DNA of 6,901 nucleotides from Actinobacteria bacterium ATB1. Its GTDB lineage: Bacteria > Actinomycetota > Acidimicrobiia > UBA2766. Below the pieces are notes generated by a model. The model saw only the letters and a list, made by a program, of their open reading frames with translations. It was not told where the DNA came from and ran no database searches. Positions 1-6,862 of the stretch are shown one piece after another; position 1 is the stretch's first letter, and each line of letters starts with the position of its first letter. Position numbers and translations under genes: made by a program. The stretch is from contig QWHP01000152.1 of the NCBI GenBank assembly GCA_021404985.1, positions 1-6,901 on the forward strand, read 5' to 3'.

Positions 1-1123
1 CGGCGTGGGTGTGCGTGAAAGCGTCGGCTTCCGTGTATGTGGCAAGTGCCTCGTCGTAGAGCGACACCGGGGATCGGCGACCGACGACACGTCGTGTGCC
101 TGCTGCAAAGCGCAGGCGAACCTCTCCGTCGAGACCGCGCTGACCCGTGGCGAAGAAGGCGTCGAGGGCCTCGCGCAGTGGCGAGAACCACAGTCCGTCG
201 TACACGAGCTCCGCCCACCGGATCTCCAGACGCGCCTTCTCGTGGAGGAAGTCGCGTTCGAGGCACAGATCCTCGAGATGCCGGTGTGCGTCGATGAGGG
301 CGAGCGCCCCCGGTGCCTCGTAGATCTCGCGGCTCTTGATCCCGACGCGCCTGTTCTCGACCATGTCGAGCCTCCCGGTCCCGTACCGGCCGCCCACGTC
401 GTTCAGTACTGCGAGGATCCCGAGGAAGGAGGTGCTCCCACCGTCTACGGAGACAGGCAGGCCATCCTCGAAGTCGACGACGACTTCGACAGGCTCGGTC
501 GGTGCAGAAGACGGGGATGCAGTCCAGCCGAAGGCCTCCTCGGGCGGTGCCTCCCAAGGGTCCTCTAGAACTCCCGCCTCGCACGAACGACCCCAGACGT
601 TCTCGTCGATCGAGTACGGACTTCGCTTGGTGAGGTCTATGTCGATGCCCTTGGAGGCCAGGAGGTCCAGGGCCTCAGGCCTGCTGAGCTCCCAGTCCCG
701 AATGGGGGCCAGGATCGCGAGCTCCGGCGCGAGCGCGGCGAACGCGACCTCGAAGCGCACCTGGTCGTTCCCCTTTCCCGTGCAGCCGTGTGCCACGGCA
801 TCGGCATCGTGACGGCGCGCTGCGTCGACGAGAGCTGCCGATATGCACGGGCGCGACAACGCCGAGACCAGCGGATAGCGGCCCTCGTACAGGGCGTTCG
901 CAGCGAGCGCACGCGACAGGTACTCGCTTGCGAACCGGTCACGGAGATCTGCTACCTCGAAGGCGACGGCACCGGCCTTCTCGGCGCGCGCACGAGCACG
1001 CTCCACCTCGGAGGGCTGCCCGAGCTCTCCATAGACTGCGACGACCTCGTGACCTTCGTCCGTGTAGCGGGCGACCACTGCCGAGGTGTCGAGTCCACCT
1101 GAATAGGCGAGGACGATCTTCAT
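1..1123 (-). CDS. argG: Argininosuccinate synthase, C-terminus cut off by window edge
   Basis: The protein joins citrulline and aspartate, using ATP, to make argininosuccinate in the cytoplasm, the penultimate step of arginine synthesis. The 374 visible residues carry the N-type ATP pyrophosphatase loop SGGLDTS at residues 8-14, YPLVSALSRP at 83-92, the family signature HGCTGKGNDQVRFE at 112-125, SIDENVWGRS at 171-180 and the VGIKSREIYEAPGA block at 260-273. The last visible residues, around LATYTEADAF, match the C-terminal region of the family, which is usually about 395-400 residues, so I estimate only 10-25 residues are missing past position 1. The start is ATG at 1121-1123, preceded by GGAGAG at 1127-1132. 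This ATG overlaps the argR stop as ATGA, suggesting translational coupling. The protein family is clear; the exact C-terminus cannot be seen. Confidence 0.97.
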   Translation of the reverse strand, partial: MKIVLAYSGGLDTSAVVARYTDEGHEVVAVYGELGQPSEVERARARAEKAGAVAFEVADLRDRFASEYLSRALAANALYEGRYPLVSALSRPCISAALVDAARRHDADAVAHGCTGKGNDQVRFEVAFAALAPELAILAPIRDWELSRPEALDLLASKGIDIDLTKRSPYSIDENVWGRSCEAGVLEDPWEAPPEEAFGWTASPSSAPTEPVEVVVDFEDGLPVSVDGGSTSFLGILAVLNDVGGRYGTGRLDMVENRRVGIKSREIYEAPGALALIDAHRHLEDLCLERDFLHEKARLEIRWAELVYDGLWFSPLREALDAFFATGQRGLDGEVRLRFAAGTRRVVGRRSPVSLYDEALATYTEADAFTHTHA

Positions 1124-1614
1124 GCTCTCTCCGCTTTCCTTTTCCGACCGTTCACCGGCTCTCCGGCGGTGCGGCCCGCGATCCGCTCGAGTAAGTCGAG
1201 GACGCCCGTCCCACCCGTCGCCTCATCCCCACAAACGAAGAGGGTGTCGTCACCTGCGACGGTCCCGAGGACGCCTACGAGCCGAGCCCGATCCAGAGCC
1301 GCCGCGACCATGCTGGCGTGCCCCGGCGGTGTCCGGAGCACGGCGATCGCCCCCGACGCCGCCGCCTCGACCACGAACTCCTTCAGCACGCGTCCGAGGG
1401 ACACTCCGTAGGGGGACGCCTCGGCAGCCAATGCGTACCTGGCCCCTCCCGGTCCGCGCACCCTGAAGGCCCCGAGCTCATCGAGATCTCGGCTGACGGT
1501 TGCCTGCGTCGCCGTGATGTCACGATCCGCCAGGAGCTCGACTGCCCTCGACTGCGAGGAGACCTCACCCGAGGCGATGAGCTCGGCGAGGACCGCCTGG
1601 CGCCTTGCCTTCAC
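1120..1614 (-). CDS. argR: Arginine repressor ArgR
   Basis: This is the arginine-dependent transcription regulator of the arginine regulon. At 164 residues it is of normal length for the family. The N-terminal winged helix-turn-helix spans roughly residues 1-65, with the recognition-helix signature TQATVSRDLDELG at 36-48. The C-terminal oligomerisation and arginine-binding domain spans roughly 70-147 and includes PPGHASMVAAALD at 96-108 and GTVAGDDTLFV at 117-127, where the paired aspartates of the family contact arginine. A short basic tail (148-164, ending GRKRKAERA) extends past the domain. The start is GTG at 1612-1614, overlapping the argF stop as GTGA, with GGAGA six bases upstream. Being encoded between argF and argG places it inside the operon it is expected to control, so autoregulation is likely; no operator can be tested because the operon promoter is not in the window. 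Confidence 0.95.
   Translation of the reverse strand: MKARRQAVLAELIASGEVSSQSRAVELLADRDITATQATVSRDLDELGAFRVRGPGGARYALAAEASPYGVSLGRVLKEFVVEAAASGAIAVLRTPPGHASMVAAALDRARLVGVLGTVAGDDTLFVCGDEATGGTGVLDLLERIAGRTAGEPVNGRKRKAERA
1127..1132 (-). promoter_or_regulatory. Ribosome binding site of argG
   Basis: On the minus strand GGAGAG lies three bases upstream of the argG ATG, with GGAG itself five bases away. It lies inside the last codons of argR. It supports the ATG at 1123 as the true start, which also gives the same four-base overlap used at every other junction of the operon. Confidence 0.6.
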
Positions 1615-2582
1615 GGCAGGTCTCCGTCCCAGGGGACCTCCTCAAGCCGGCCGGCAAGACTTGGTTCGAGGAGGAACAGGAAGAGCGCCGCCGTGGCCGG
1701 TAGCCGGTTGTGTGCCTGCCCGAAGACCCGCGACCGTTCCGAATCCAGGACATCGTCCGTGATCTCGTCACCTCTGTGCGCCGGAAGGCAGTGGAGCACG
1801 ATCGCCGACGCAGGTGCCTGGGCGATGAGCTCGGAGTTGACCTGATAGGGCCAGAGGTCCCTTCGTCTTCGGGCCTCCTCGTCCTCCTGCCCCATTGAAG
1901 TCCAGACATCGGTGTAGACGGCGTCGGCCTCCTTGACCGCGTCGACGGGGTCGGTCGTAAGGCGGACTTCCGCGCCCGAAGCGGCGGCCAGCTCGATGGC
2001 TCGGTCGACCACGTCCTCCGGCGGCCGGTACGCCTCGGGGGTTGCGACGACAAGGCCGAGGCCCGCCATCGCGGAGGCGAGCATGAGGGAGGACGCCACG
2101 TTGTTGCCGTCCCCGACGAAGGCCATGCGCCGCCCAGCCAAGGTCCCAAGCTCCTGGCGCAAGGTGAGCAGGTCCGCCAGGGACTGGAGTGGGTGGAACC
2201 GGTCCGACAGGCCGTTCACGATCGGTAGTACGTCCGGCCGTGCGAGATCCTCCAGAAAGCCGTGTTCGCGCACGCGGGCCATGAGGAGTGACAGGTAGCC
2301 AACGAGCACGCGCACCGAGTCCTCCGCCGTCTCCCCGCGCGAGAGCTGGAGCTCATCGGTGCGCAGGTGCACCGGGGTGGCTCCCAGACGTGCGCACGCC
2401 ACCTCGGAAGAGACACGCGTCCGAAGAGACGGCTTCTCGAAGAGGAGCCCGATCGCGTCGCTGCGTAGGGCTTCGGAGGCCAGGTGCGGTGCCTCTGCGA
2501 GGCGGGCCGCAGCGTCGAGGACCAGGTCCTGATCCGCCGGGGATAGATCGTCGTCCCTGAGGAAATGCCTGACACGGCTCAT
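1611..2582 (-). CDS. argF: Ornithine carbamoyltransferase
   Basis: The enzyme transfers the carbamoyl group of carbamoyl phosphate to ornithine, giving citrulline. Its 323 residues are typical of anabolic OTCases. Visible motifs, in order, are the carbamoyl-phosphate loop FEKPSLRTR at 48-56 (a Leu variant of the common STRTR), R103 and H107 in ARVREH, HPLQSLADLLTL at 130-141, the VGDGNNVASSL turn at 156-166, the ornithine loop DVWTSMGQE at 225-233 (SMG at 229-231) and HCLPAHRG at 264-271. The SMG and HCLPAHRG motifs fit ornithine rather than aspartate as the acceptor and argue against acetyl- or succinyl-ornithine transcarbamylases, which carry different loops. The start is ATG at 2580-2582, overlapping the argD stop as ATGA, with GAGGTG eight bases upstream. 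Carbamoyl phosphate must come from carAB elsewhere. Confidence 0.96.
   Translation of the reverse strand: MSRVRHFLRDDDLSPADQDLVLDAAARLAEAPHLASEALRSDAIGLLFEKPSLRTRVSSEVACARLGATPVHLRTDELQLSRGETAEDSVRVLVGYLSLLMARVREHGFLEDLARPDVLPIVNGLSDRFHPLQSLADLLTLRQELGTLAGRRMAFVGDGNNVASSLMLASAMAGLGLVVATPEAYRPPEDVVDRAIELAAASGAEVRLTTDPVDAVKEADAVYTDVWTSMGQEDEEARRRRDLWPYQVNSELIAQAPASAIVLHCLPAHRGDEITDDVLDSERSRVFGQAHNRLPATAALFLFLLEPSLAGRLEEVPWDGDLP
1621..1625 (-). promoter_or_regulatory. Ribosome binding site of argR (supports GTG start)
   Basis: GGAGA on the minus strand lies six bases upstream of the GTG at 1614, inside the end of argF. It supports the GTG start of argR over a start further inside the gene, which would lose part of the winged-helix domain. 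Confidence 0.55.
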
Positions 2583-3736
2583 CGTTCCAACACCTCGTCC
2601 ATCGCGCTACGCAGTATGCGAACGGCTTCTTCCAGTTCCGAGGTCGTGATCGTGAGTGGGGGCACGAACCTGATCGCGTCGGGGGCGACGGCGTTCACGA
2701 CGAGTCCCTTCTCCAGCGCCGACGCACAGACGCTCCCGGCAACGTTCGTGCCCAGGACGGCGGCCAGCATCAGGCCGAGACCGCGCACTTCGACGACGTA
2801 CGGGAGGTCCTCGAGCTGACGGCGGAGGAACTCCGACTTCTCCGGTACGAGGTCGAGAAGGTGGTCACCCTCGAGAGCATCGAACGTGGCGAGTGCTGCG
2901 GCCGCGGCAAGAGGATTCCCGCCGAATGTGCTGCCGTGGTCGCCGGGGCCGAACGTAGCCGCGATCTCGTCGCGGGCCACGACGGCGCCTATCGGGACGC
3001 CATTGCCGAGGGCCTTGGCGGCAGTGAAGACGTCGGGCGTCACGCCGTAGGCCTGGAAGGCCCACCAGTTCCCCGTCCGGCCCATCCCCGTCTGCACCTC
3101 GTCGAAGACCAGTGCCACGGACCGGTCGGTGGCAAGGGCACGCAGTGCCTCGAGGAACTCACGCGTCGCCGGGACAACGCCACCCTCGCCGAGGACGGGC
3201 TCCACGAGGATGGCTGCCGTCTCGGAGTCGACGGCTGCGTCGAACGCCGCGGCATCGTTGTAGGTGACGTGCGTGAAGCCGGCTGGCAAGGGCTCGAAGC
3301 CCTCCCACTTCGCAGCCTGGCCCGTTGCGGCAAGAGTGGCGAGAGTGCGCCCGTGGAAGGAACCCTCCGCACATACGACCTTGAAGCGCCCGCGTCCGGC
3401 CCACTTGCGAACGAGTTTGATCGCAGCCTCGTTCGCCTCAGCGCCGCTGTTCGCGAGAAAGACCCGACCCCACCCGCCTGCCGATTCGTGCAGACGCGTA
3501 GCAAGCTGCTCGGCCGGGACGTTGCGGAAGAAGTTGCTCGGCTGGACGAGACTCGCAGCTTGGCGGGCGATCGCGTCGGCTACGCGATCGTCCGCGTGGC
3601 CGAGAGCGCAGGATGCGATCCCACCCAGGCAGTCGAGATACTCGCGGCCCTCGGTGTCGACAAGACGGACACCCTTGCCGCCGGAGACCGTGATCGGCAG
3701 GCGGCTGTAGGTCTCCATCAGGTGGGACTCCGTCAC
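2579..3736 (-). CDS. argD: Acetylornithine aminotransferase (PLP-dependent)
   Basis: The enzyme converts N-acetylglutamate semialdehyde to N-acetylornithine with glutamate as amino donor. At 385 residues it has the usual length for class III aminotransferases of this type. It carries the cofactor-phosphate loop NSGAEANEAA at 96-105, SFHGRT at 126-131, FDEVQTGMGRTG at 211-222 (the Asp that contacts the pyridine nitrogen of PLP), the Schiff-base lysine K241 in TAAKALGNG, and HGSTFGGNP at 267-275. The start is GTG at 3734-3736, overlapping the argB stop as GTGA, with AAGGGGAA a few bases upstream. An in-frame ATG at 3718 (residue 7) is possible, but would break the overlap pattern seen at all other junctions. 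Related aminotransferases (ornithine, GABA, succinylornithine) share these motifs; the operon context settles the assignment as ArgD. Confidence 0.95.
   Translation of the reverse strand: MTESHLMETYSRLPITVSGGKGVRLVDTEGREYLDCLGGIASCALGHADDRVADAIARQAASLVQPSNFFRNVPAEQLATRLHESAGGWGRVFLANSGAEANEAAIKLVRKWAGRGRFKVVCAEGSFHGRTLATLAATGQAAKWEGFEPLPAGFTHVTYNDAAAFDAAVDSETAAILVEPVLGEGGVVPATREFLEALRALATDRSVALVFDEVQTGMGRTGNWWAFQAYGVTPDVFTAAKALGNGVPIGAVVARDEIAATFGPGDHGSTFGGNPLAAAAALATFDALEGDHLLDLVPEKSEFLRRQLEDLPYVVEVRGLGLMLAAVLGTNVAGSVCASALEKGLVVNAVAPDAIRFVPPLTITTSELEEAVRILRSAMDEVLER
2591..2596 (-). promoter_or_regulatory. Ribosome binding site of argF
   Basis: GAGGTG on the minus strand sits eight bases upstream of the argF ATG, within the last codons of argD. 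It agrees with the start that makes the ATGA overlap. Confidence 0.5.
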
Positions 3737-4626
3737 AGTGTTCCCCTTCCGCTCACCTTCGTGCCGATGCCCTCAGGGGTGAAGATCTCGAGCAGCACCG
3801 CATGTTCGACGCGCCCGTCGAGGATGTGCGCCGCGGCCACGCCGCCGTCGAGTGCGTCGAGTATCGAAGCCACCTTGGGAAGCATCCCGGTGTGCAGACT
3901 TCCCCCCTCGTACATCTCACGCAGCCCGGCGAGATCGATCTCGGACACGAGCGAATCTGCATCCCCGAAGTCCTCGTAGAGGCCCTCGACGTTCGTGAGG
4001 ACGATCAGCTTCTCCGCCTCCAATGCTCCTGCCAGGGCGCCTGCTGCAGTGTCCGCGTTGATGTTGTAGGTGTTTCCTTCGCCATCCATGCCGACCGAGG
4101 CGACGACCGGCATGTAGCCATCCTCGAGCAGCCGCGTGACCGGGCGCGGGTCGACCGCCGATATCTCCCCGACGAAACCCAGCTTCTCGTCCTTGGGGCC
4201 GCAGAGGAAGAGTCGGCCGTCGACACCGGAGAGGCCGACAGCGTGAGGCCCGTGCGCGTTCACGTGCCCGACCAGCGTTCGGTTCACGTCCCCCAGAAGG
4301 ACCATGGATGTGAGGCGCATCGTTTCGGCATCGGTGACGCGCAGGCCGTCGACGAACTCGGGCTCGTGGCCGAGTTCCCCCATAAGCCTGCTGATCTGGG
4401 GCCCGCCTCCGTGGCAGAGTACGACCTCGAGCCCGACGAGCTTGAGAAGGACGAGGTCGCGGGTGAACACCGCGGCGGTTTCCGTGTCGTCCGCCACCTC
4501 GCCACCGACCTTCACCACGACTCGCTTGCCCGAGAACTCCTGGATGTAAGGGAGAGCCTCGAGCAGGGTCTTCGCTTTCGCCTGGGTCTCCTCGAGGACA
4601 CGGGATGTCGCGGCGAGATTGCTCAT
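3733..4626 (-). CDS. argB: Acetylglutamate kinase, probably arginine-sensitive type
   Basis: The enzyme phosphorylates N-acetylglutamate with ATP, the step usually controlled by arginine in organisms with an ArgJ cycle. The 297 residues show the amino acid kinase fold: VVKVGG at 37-42 with catalytic K39, CHGGGPQI at 71-78 for the substrate and phosphate loop, FVDGLRVTD at 91-99, NINAD at 188-192 and GMLPK at 247-251 with the second catalytic Lys, K251. An N-terminal helix-like segment (residues about 8-30, with KAKTLLEALPYIQEF) precedes the first strand, and the C-terminus has H275, E280 and GIGT around 286-289. Both are hallmarks of hexameric, arginine-inhibited enzymes and are absent from the shorter E. 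coli type. The ATG at 4624-4626 overlaps the argJ stop as ATGA. The Shine-Dalgarno is weak (GGGG, 4632-4635), so expression may lean on reinitiation after argJ. Confidence 0.96.
   Translation of the reverse strand: MSNLAATSRVLEETQAKAKTLLEALPYIQEFSGKRVVVKVGGEVADDTETAAVFTRDLVLLKLVGLEVVLCHGGGPQISRLMGELGHEPEFVDGLRVTDAETMRLTSMVLLGDVNRTLVGHVNAHGPHAVGLSGVDGRLFLCGPKDEKLGFVGEISAVDPRPVTRLLEDGYMPVVASVGMDGEGNTYNINADTAAGALAGALEAEKLIVLTNVEGLYEDFGDADSLVSEIDLAGLREMYEGGSLHTGMLPKVASILDALDGGVAAAHILDGRVEHAVLLEIFTPEGIGTKVSGRGTL
3741..3748 (-). promoter_or_regulatory. Ribosome binding site of argD (supports GTG start)
   Basis: AAGGGGAA on the minus strand lies about four to six bases upstream of the GTG at 3736. 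It favours that GTG over the in-frame ATG 18 bases further into the gene. Confidence 0.55.
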
Positions 4627-5831
4627 GAGGTCCCCATGTTCTCGTCCACGTACGCGTGGGTGAGGTCGCTGCCCCAGACCGTCGCCGCTCCGGCCCCGGC
4701 GCCGAGGTCGATACCGATGACGATCTCACGACCCCTCATGTGCTCGGCGACGGCCTCCACGTCGTGCTCGGCAGCGATACCGCCCCGACTCACGACTATG
4801 CCCCCGTATCGGATCGTGCAATCGCGTGGATCGAAGTTCGCACCCGACGCCCCAGTGTCAGCCAGGACCCGCCCCCAGTAGGCGTCTGCTCCGGCGATCG
4901 AGCACTTGACGAGCACGGATCCGGCCACCGACCGCGCCGCGAGGCGGGCGTCGCTGTCACTCGCGGCTCCTGTCACCCTGACCTCGAGCAGCTTGGTCGC
5001 ACCCTCGGCATCGCAAGCCATCTGACGCGCAAGGGAGGTACAGACGCCCTCGACAGCGCGGGCAAGGCCCGGATAGGAGGGATGGGACTCGGAGTCGATC
5101 ATCTCGGTCTCAGCGGCCCCGTTCGCGAGCAGGAAGACGGTGTCGTTGGTGGACGTGCAGCCGTCCACCAGGACAGAGTGGAACGACTCCTGCATCGCCG
5201 ATCGCAACACCCGCTTGAGCACAGCGGTCTCGACTGCTGCGTCGGTCGTGACAACGGCGAGCATCGTCGCCATGGATGGTGCGAGCATCGCAGCACCCTT
5301 GGCCATTCCCCCCACCGTGACCTGGACTCCCGATTGGTCGAAGGTCTCAACGGCGATCTTGTGCACCGTGTCGGTTGTCAGCATCGCCTGTGCCGCCTCC
5401 TGCCCACGCTCTGGCCCGAGGGACTCGGCAGCCCATCGCACTCCGGCGACGGCCACGTCGCGGTCGAGTTGGATTCCGATCAGGCCCGTCTGAGCGATGA
5501 GGATCTCGTTTCCCGTGCAGTCGAGGCACTCGGCAGCCGCCGAGCACATCGCCTGCGCCGTGTCGACACCTTGGGTGCCGGTGGCGGCGTTGGCGTTGCC
5601 CGAGCTCACGATGACCCCGCGAAAACCACGCGCCGCGTCGAGGTGCCGAGACGAAATCACCACGGGCGCCGCTCGCACGAGGTTTCGCGTGAAGACCCCG
5701 GCCGCGGCAGCCGGTCGGTCGGTGGCTACGAGGCAGAGGTCGGGACGGCCGTCGGGCTTGATACCCGCTGCCACGCCTGAGGCGGTCCATCCCATAGGCA
5801 CGCAGACACCGACGCGGGCTCCTGCGTTCAC
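4623..5831 (-). CDS. argJ: Glutamate N-acetyltransferase / ornithine acetyltransferase
   Basis: ArgJ transfers the acetyl group from N-acetylornithine to glutamate, closing the acetyl cycle; bifunctional members also use acetyl-CoA. The 402-residue precursor is expected to cut itself between A188 and T189 in the segment LAPSMATMLAVVTTDA (183-198), making alpha and beta chains with T189 as nucleophile. Other family blocks are GVAAGIK at 19-25, VSSGNANAATG at 75-85, AQTGLIG at 113-119, GGMAKGA at 174-180, DGCTSTNDT at 223-231 and the GATKLLEV stretch at 277-284. The start chosen is GTG at 5829-5831: it overlaps the argC stop as GTGA and has GGAGGG nine bases upstream. The reading frame stays open to 6008, but that extension is Arg-rich and lies wholly over argC. 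The extreme C-terminus (ENMGTS) lacks the aromatic residue common there. Sequence alone does not tell mono- from bifunctional. Confidence 0.95.
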   Translation of the reverse strand: MNAGARVGVCVPMGWTASGVAAGIKPDGRPDLCLVATDRPAAAAGVFTRNLVRAAPVVISSRHLDAARGFRGVIVSSGNANAATGTQGVDTAQAMCSAAAECLDCTGNEILIAQTGLIGIQLDRDVAVAGVRWAAESLGPERGQEAAQAMLTTDTVHKIAVETFDQSGVQVTVGGMAKGAAMLAPSMATMLAVVTTDAAVETAVLKRVLRSAMQESFHSVLVDGCTSTNDTVFLLANGAAETEMIDSESHPSYPGLARAVEGVCTSLARQMACDAEGATKLLEVRVTGAASDSDARLAARSVAGSVLVKCSIAGADAYWGRVLADTGASGANFDPRDCTIRYGGIVVSRGGIAAEHDVEAVAEHMRGREIVIGIDLGAGAGAATVWGSDLTHAYVDENMGTS

Positions 5832-6696
5832 GGGTACAGGCCCTCCGTGGGAAGCCCGAGAGTCTCGTCGAGACCCAGGGCGATGTTGGCGTTCTGCACC
5901 GCCTGACCCGCCGCTCCCTTCACGAGGTTGTCGATCACGCTCACGACGATCACACGTCCGACACGCTCGTCGACGACAACGTGTAGGGCGGCCATGTTCG
6001 ATCCGCATACCTGCTTGGTGGACGGGGGACTCGGGACCACCGTGACGAAGTCCTCCGCTGCGTAGGCGTCCTCGATAACGGCATGGACCTCTTGCGCCGC
6101 GACACCGTCGCGCAACTTGGCCGACACGGTCGCGTGGATACCTCGGACCATCGGTGCCAGATGCGCGGTGAAACTGACCTGGACCTCACGTTCGGTGGCG
6201 AGGTTCACTGCGTACTCGATCTCGGGGGTGTGCTGATGGTGCGCGATCCTGTAGGCGGAGAAGTTCTCGGCGACGTGTGCGAAGTGCAGGTTCGGTTTGG
6301 GGACTCGACCCGCACCCGACGTCCCCGACACCGCATCCACCACGACCACCCCTTCCACGGCATCCGACGACACGAGGGGGACAACCGCGAGTGCCGCGGC
6401 CGTCGGATAACAGCCGGGGTTGGCAATGCGATCGGACTCGGCGATGTCGTCGCGGAAGAGCTCGGGCAAGCCGTAGGTCCAGTCCTCGATCGCGTCGACG
6501 GCCGAGTGCTCCGTCCCATACCAGCGTTCGTACGTCGCTGCATCGTCGAGACGGAAGTCACCCGAGAGGTCGATGACGACGTCGTTCTCGAGGTCGGGTA
6601 GGACCGACATCGCCTCTCCGTGAGGCAGACAGGAGAACACGAGGCGGCATCCTGCGATCTCGCCCTGCACCTCATCCAGGCGGCGCAGGGGCAGGT
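5828..6696 (-). CDS. argC: N-acetyl-gamma-glutamyl-phosphate reductase, N-terminus replaced by foreign sequence
   Basis: ArgC reduces N-acetylglutamyl phosphate to the semialdehyde with NADPH. The reading frame runs unbroken from 6862 to 5828 (344 codons), but only about residues 57-344 are ArgC. These include LVFSCLPHGEAM (74-85), DLSGDFRL (98-105), YGLPELFRDDI (130-140), the active-site cysteine C151 in NPGCYPTA, SGTSGAGR (179-186), HHQHTPEIE (208-216, with catalytic His), FTAHLAPMVRGI (231-242) and DNLVKGAAGQAVQNANIALG (311-330). The family's N-terminal dinucleotide site, of the GASGYTG type, is missing; in its place is the start of an FtsE-like ATPase. The native start, promoter and any ARG box of the operon are therefore not here. 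As written the product could not bind NADP(H) normally. The TGA overlaps argJ as GTGA. The upper boundary is approximate, within 6680-6703. Confidence 0.9.
5841..5846 (-). promoter_or_regulatory. Ribosome binding site that fixes the argJ start
   Basis: GGAGGG on the minus strand lies nine bases upstream of the GTG at 5831, inside the end of argC. It is the strongest Shine-Dalgarno in the operon and decides for this GTG over the in-frame ATG at 6008, which would add 59 Arg-rich residues with no family resemblance. Confidence 0.7.
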
Positions 6697-6703
6697 CGGC
6701 ATA
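6680..6703. other. Chimeric junction between argC and a foreign ftsE-like gene
   Basis: Around residues 54-61 of the joined frame (YADLPLRR) the sequence changes from an FtsE-like protein to ArgC. Both families plausibly encode a similar Y-x-D-L-P-L stretch here: Bacteroidota FtsE after the P-loop helix, and ArgC in its Y/H-P-x-L segment. The exact breakpoint cannot be placed to the base. GC content falls from about 63% (6601-6660, hand count) to about 42% (6701-6901, hand count). A misassembly or a library chimera is the most likely cause; true recombination cannot be excluded from one sequence. Confidence 0.8.
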
Positions 6704-6862
6704 CATCGTTTTAAGCAGCGATGATTTACCCGAACCGGTTCTTCCTACCAAAAAAACAAACTCACCTTTTTCAATATCAAAGCTGATGTTGCCCAGAACC
6801 GTATTGTGATCCTGAAAAATGCTGGCTTCTTTAACGCGAACTACTGGATCGGTGGAGAACAT
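6697..6862 (-). pseudogene. ftsE: 5' fragment of a Bacteroidota-type FtsE ABC ATPase
   Basis: FtsE is the ATPase that, with FtsX, regulates peptidoglycan hydrolases at the division septum. Only about the first 55-59 residues are present: an N-terminal strand region (PVVRVKEASIFQ, 6-17), DIEKGEFVFLVG (29-40) and the Walker A loop GRTGSGKS at 40-47, followed by SLLKTMYADLPL (48-59). The LLKT-x-YADLPL stretch resembles FtsE of Bacteroidota as I recall it, but other ABC ATPases share the fold, so the name is moderate in confidence. The Q-loop, LSGGQ signature and Walker B are absent because the frame switches to ArgC. ATG at 6860-6862 is the natural start; the frame is also open from there to the window edge at 6901. 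Its AT-rich codons are unlike the operon's. It is not a functional gene in this form. Confidence 0.7.

Noticed and set aside
3716..3718. ATG as alternative argD start
   Set aside because: It would leave a gap from argB, unlike all the other junctions; the GTG at 3736 has a well-placed AAGGGGAA site.
2861..3979. Long plus-strand open frame of 372 codons across argD and argB
   Set aside because: It lies antisense to argD and argB, whose catalytic motifs are intact; it has no recognisable motif and no clean domain boundary. Long antisense frames are a routine by-product of high-GC codon use.
3802..4881. Plus-strand open frame of 359 codons across argB and argJ
   Set aside because: It is antisense to two conserved enzymes, with no family motif or sign of its own translation signal. 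It is a shadow of GC-biased third positions.
4656..5780. Plus-strand open frame of 374 codons inside argJ
   Set aside because: It lies wholly antisense to argJ, with an Arg/His/Gly-rich composition and no recognisable domain.
5832..6008. Upstream extension of argJ to an ATG at 6008
   Set aside because: The added 59 residues are Arg/Ser/Gly-rich and overlap the conserved end of argC; the GTG at 5831 has a good GGAGGG site and the GTGA overlap.
5828..6862. A new natural ATPase-ArgC fusion enzyme
   Set aside because: Only Walker A of the ATPase is present; the signature motif and Walker B are missing, and the ArgC NADP site is lost. The GC step at the join fits two source genomes better than a selected fusion.
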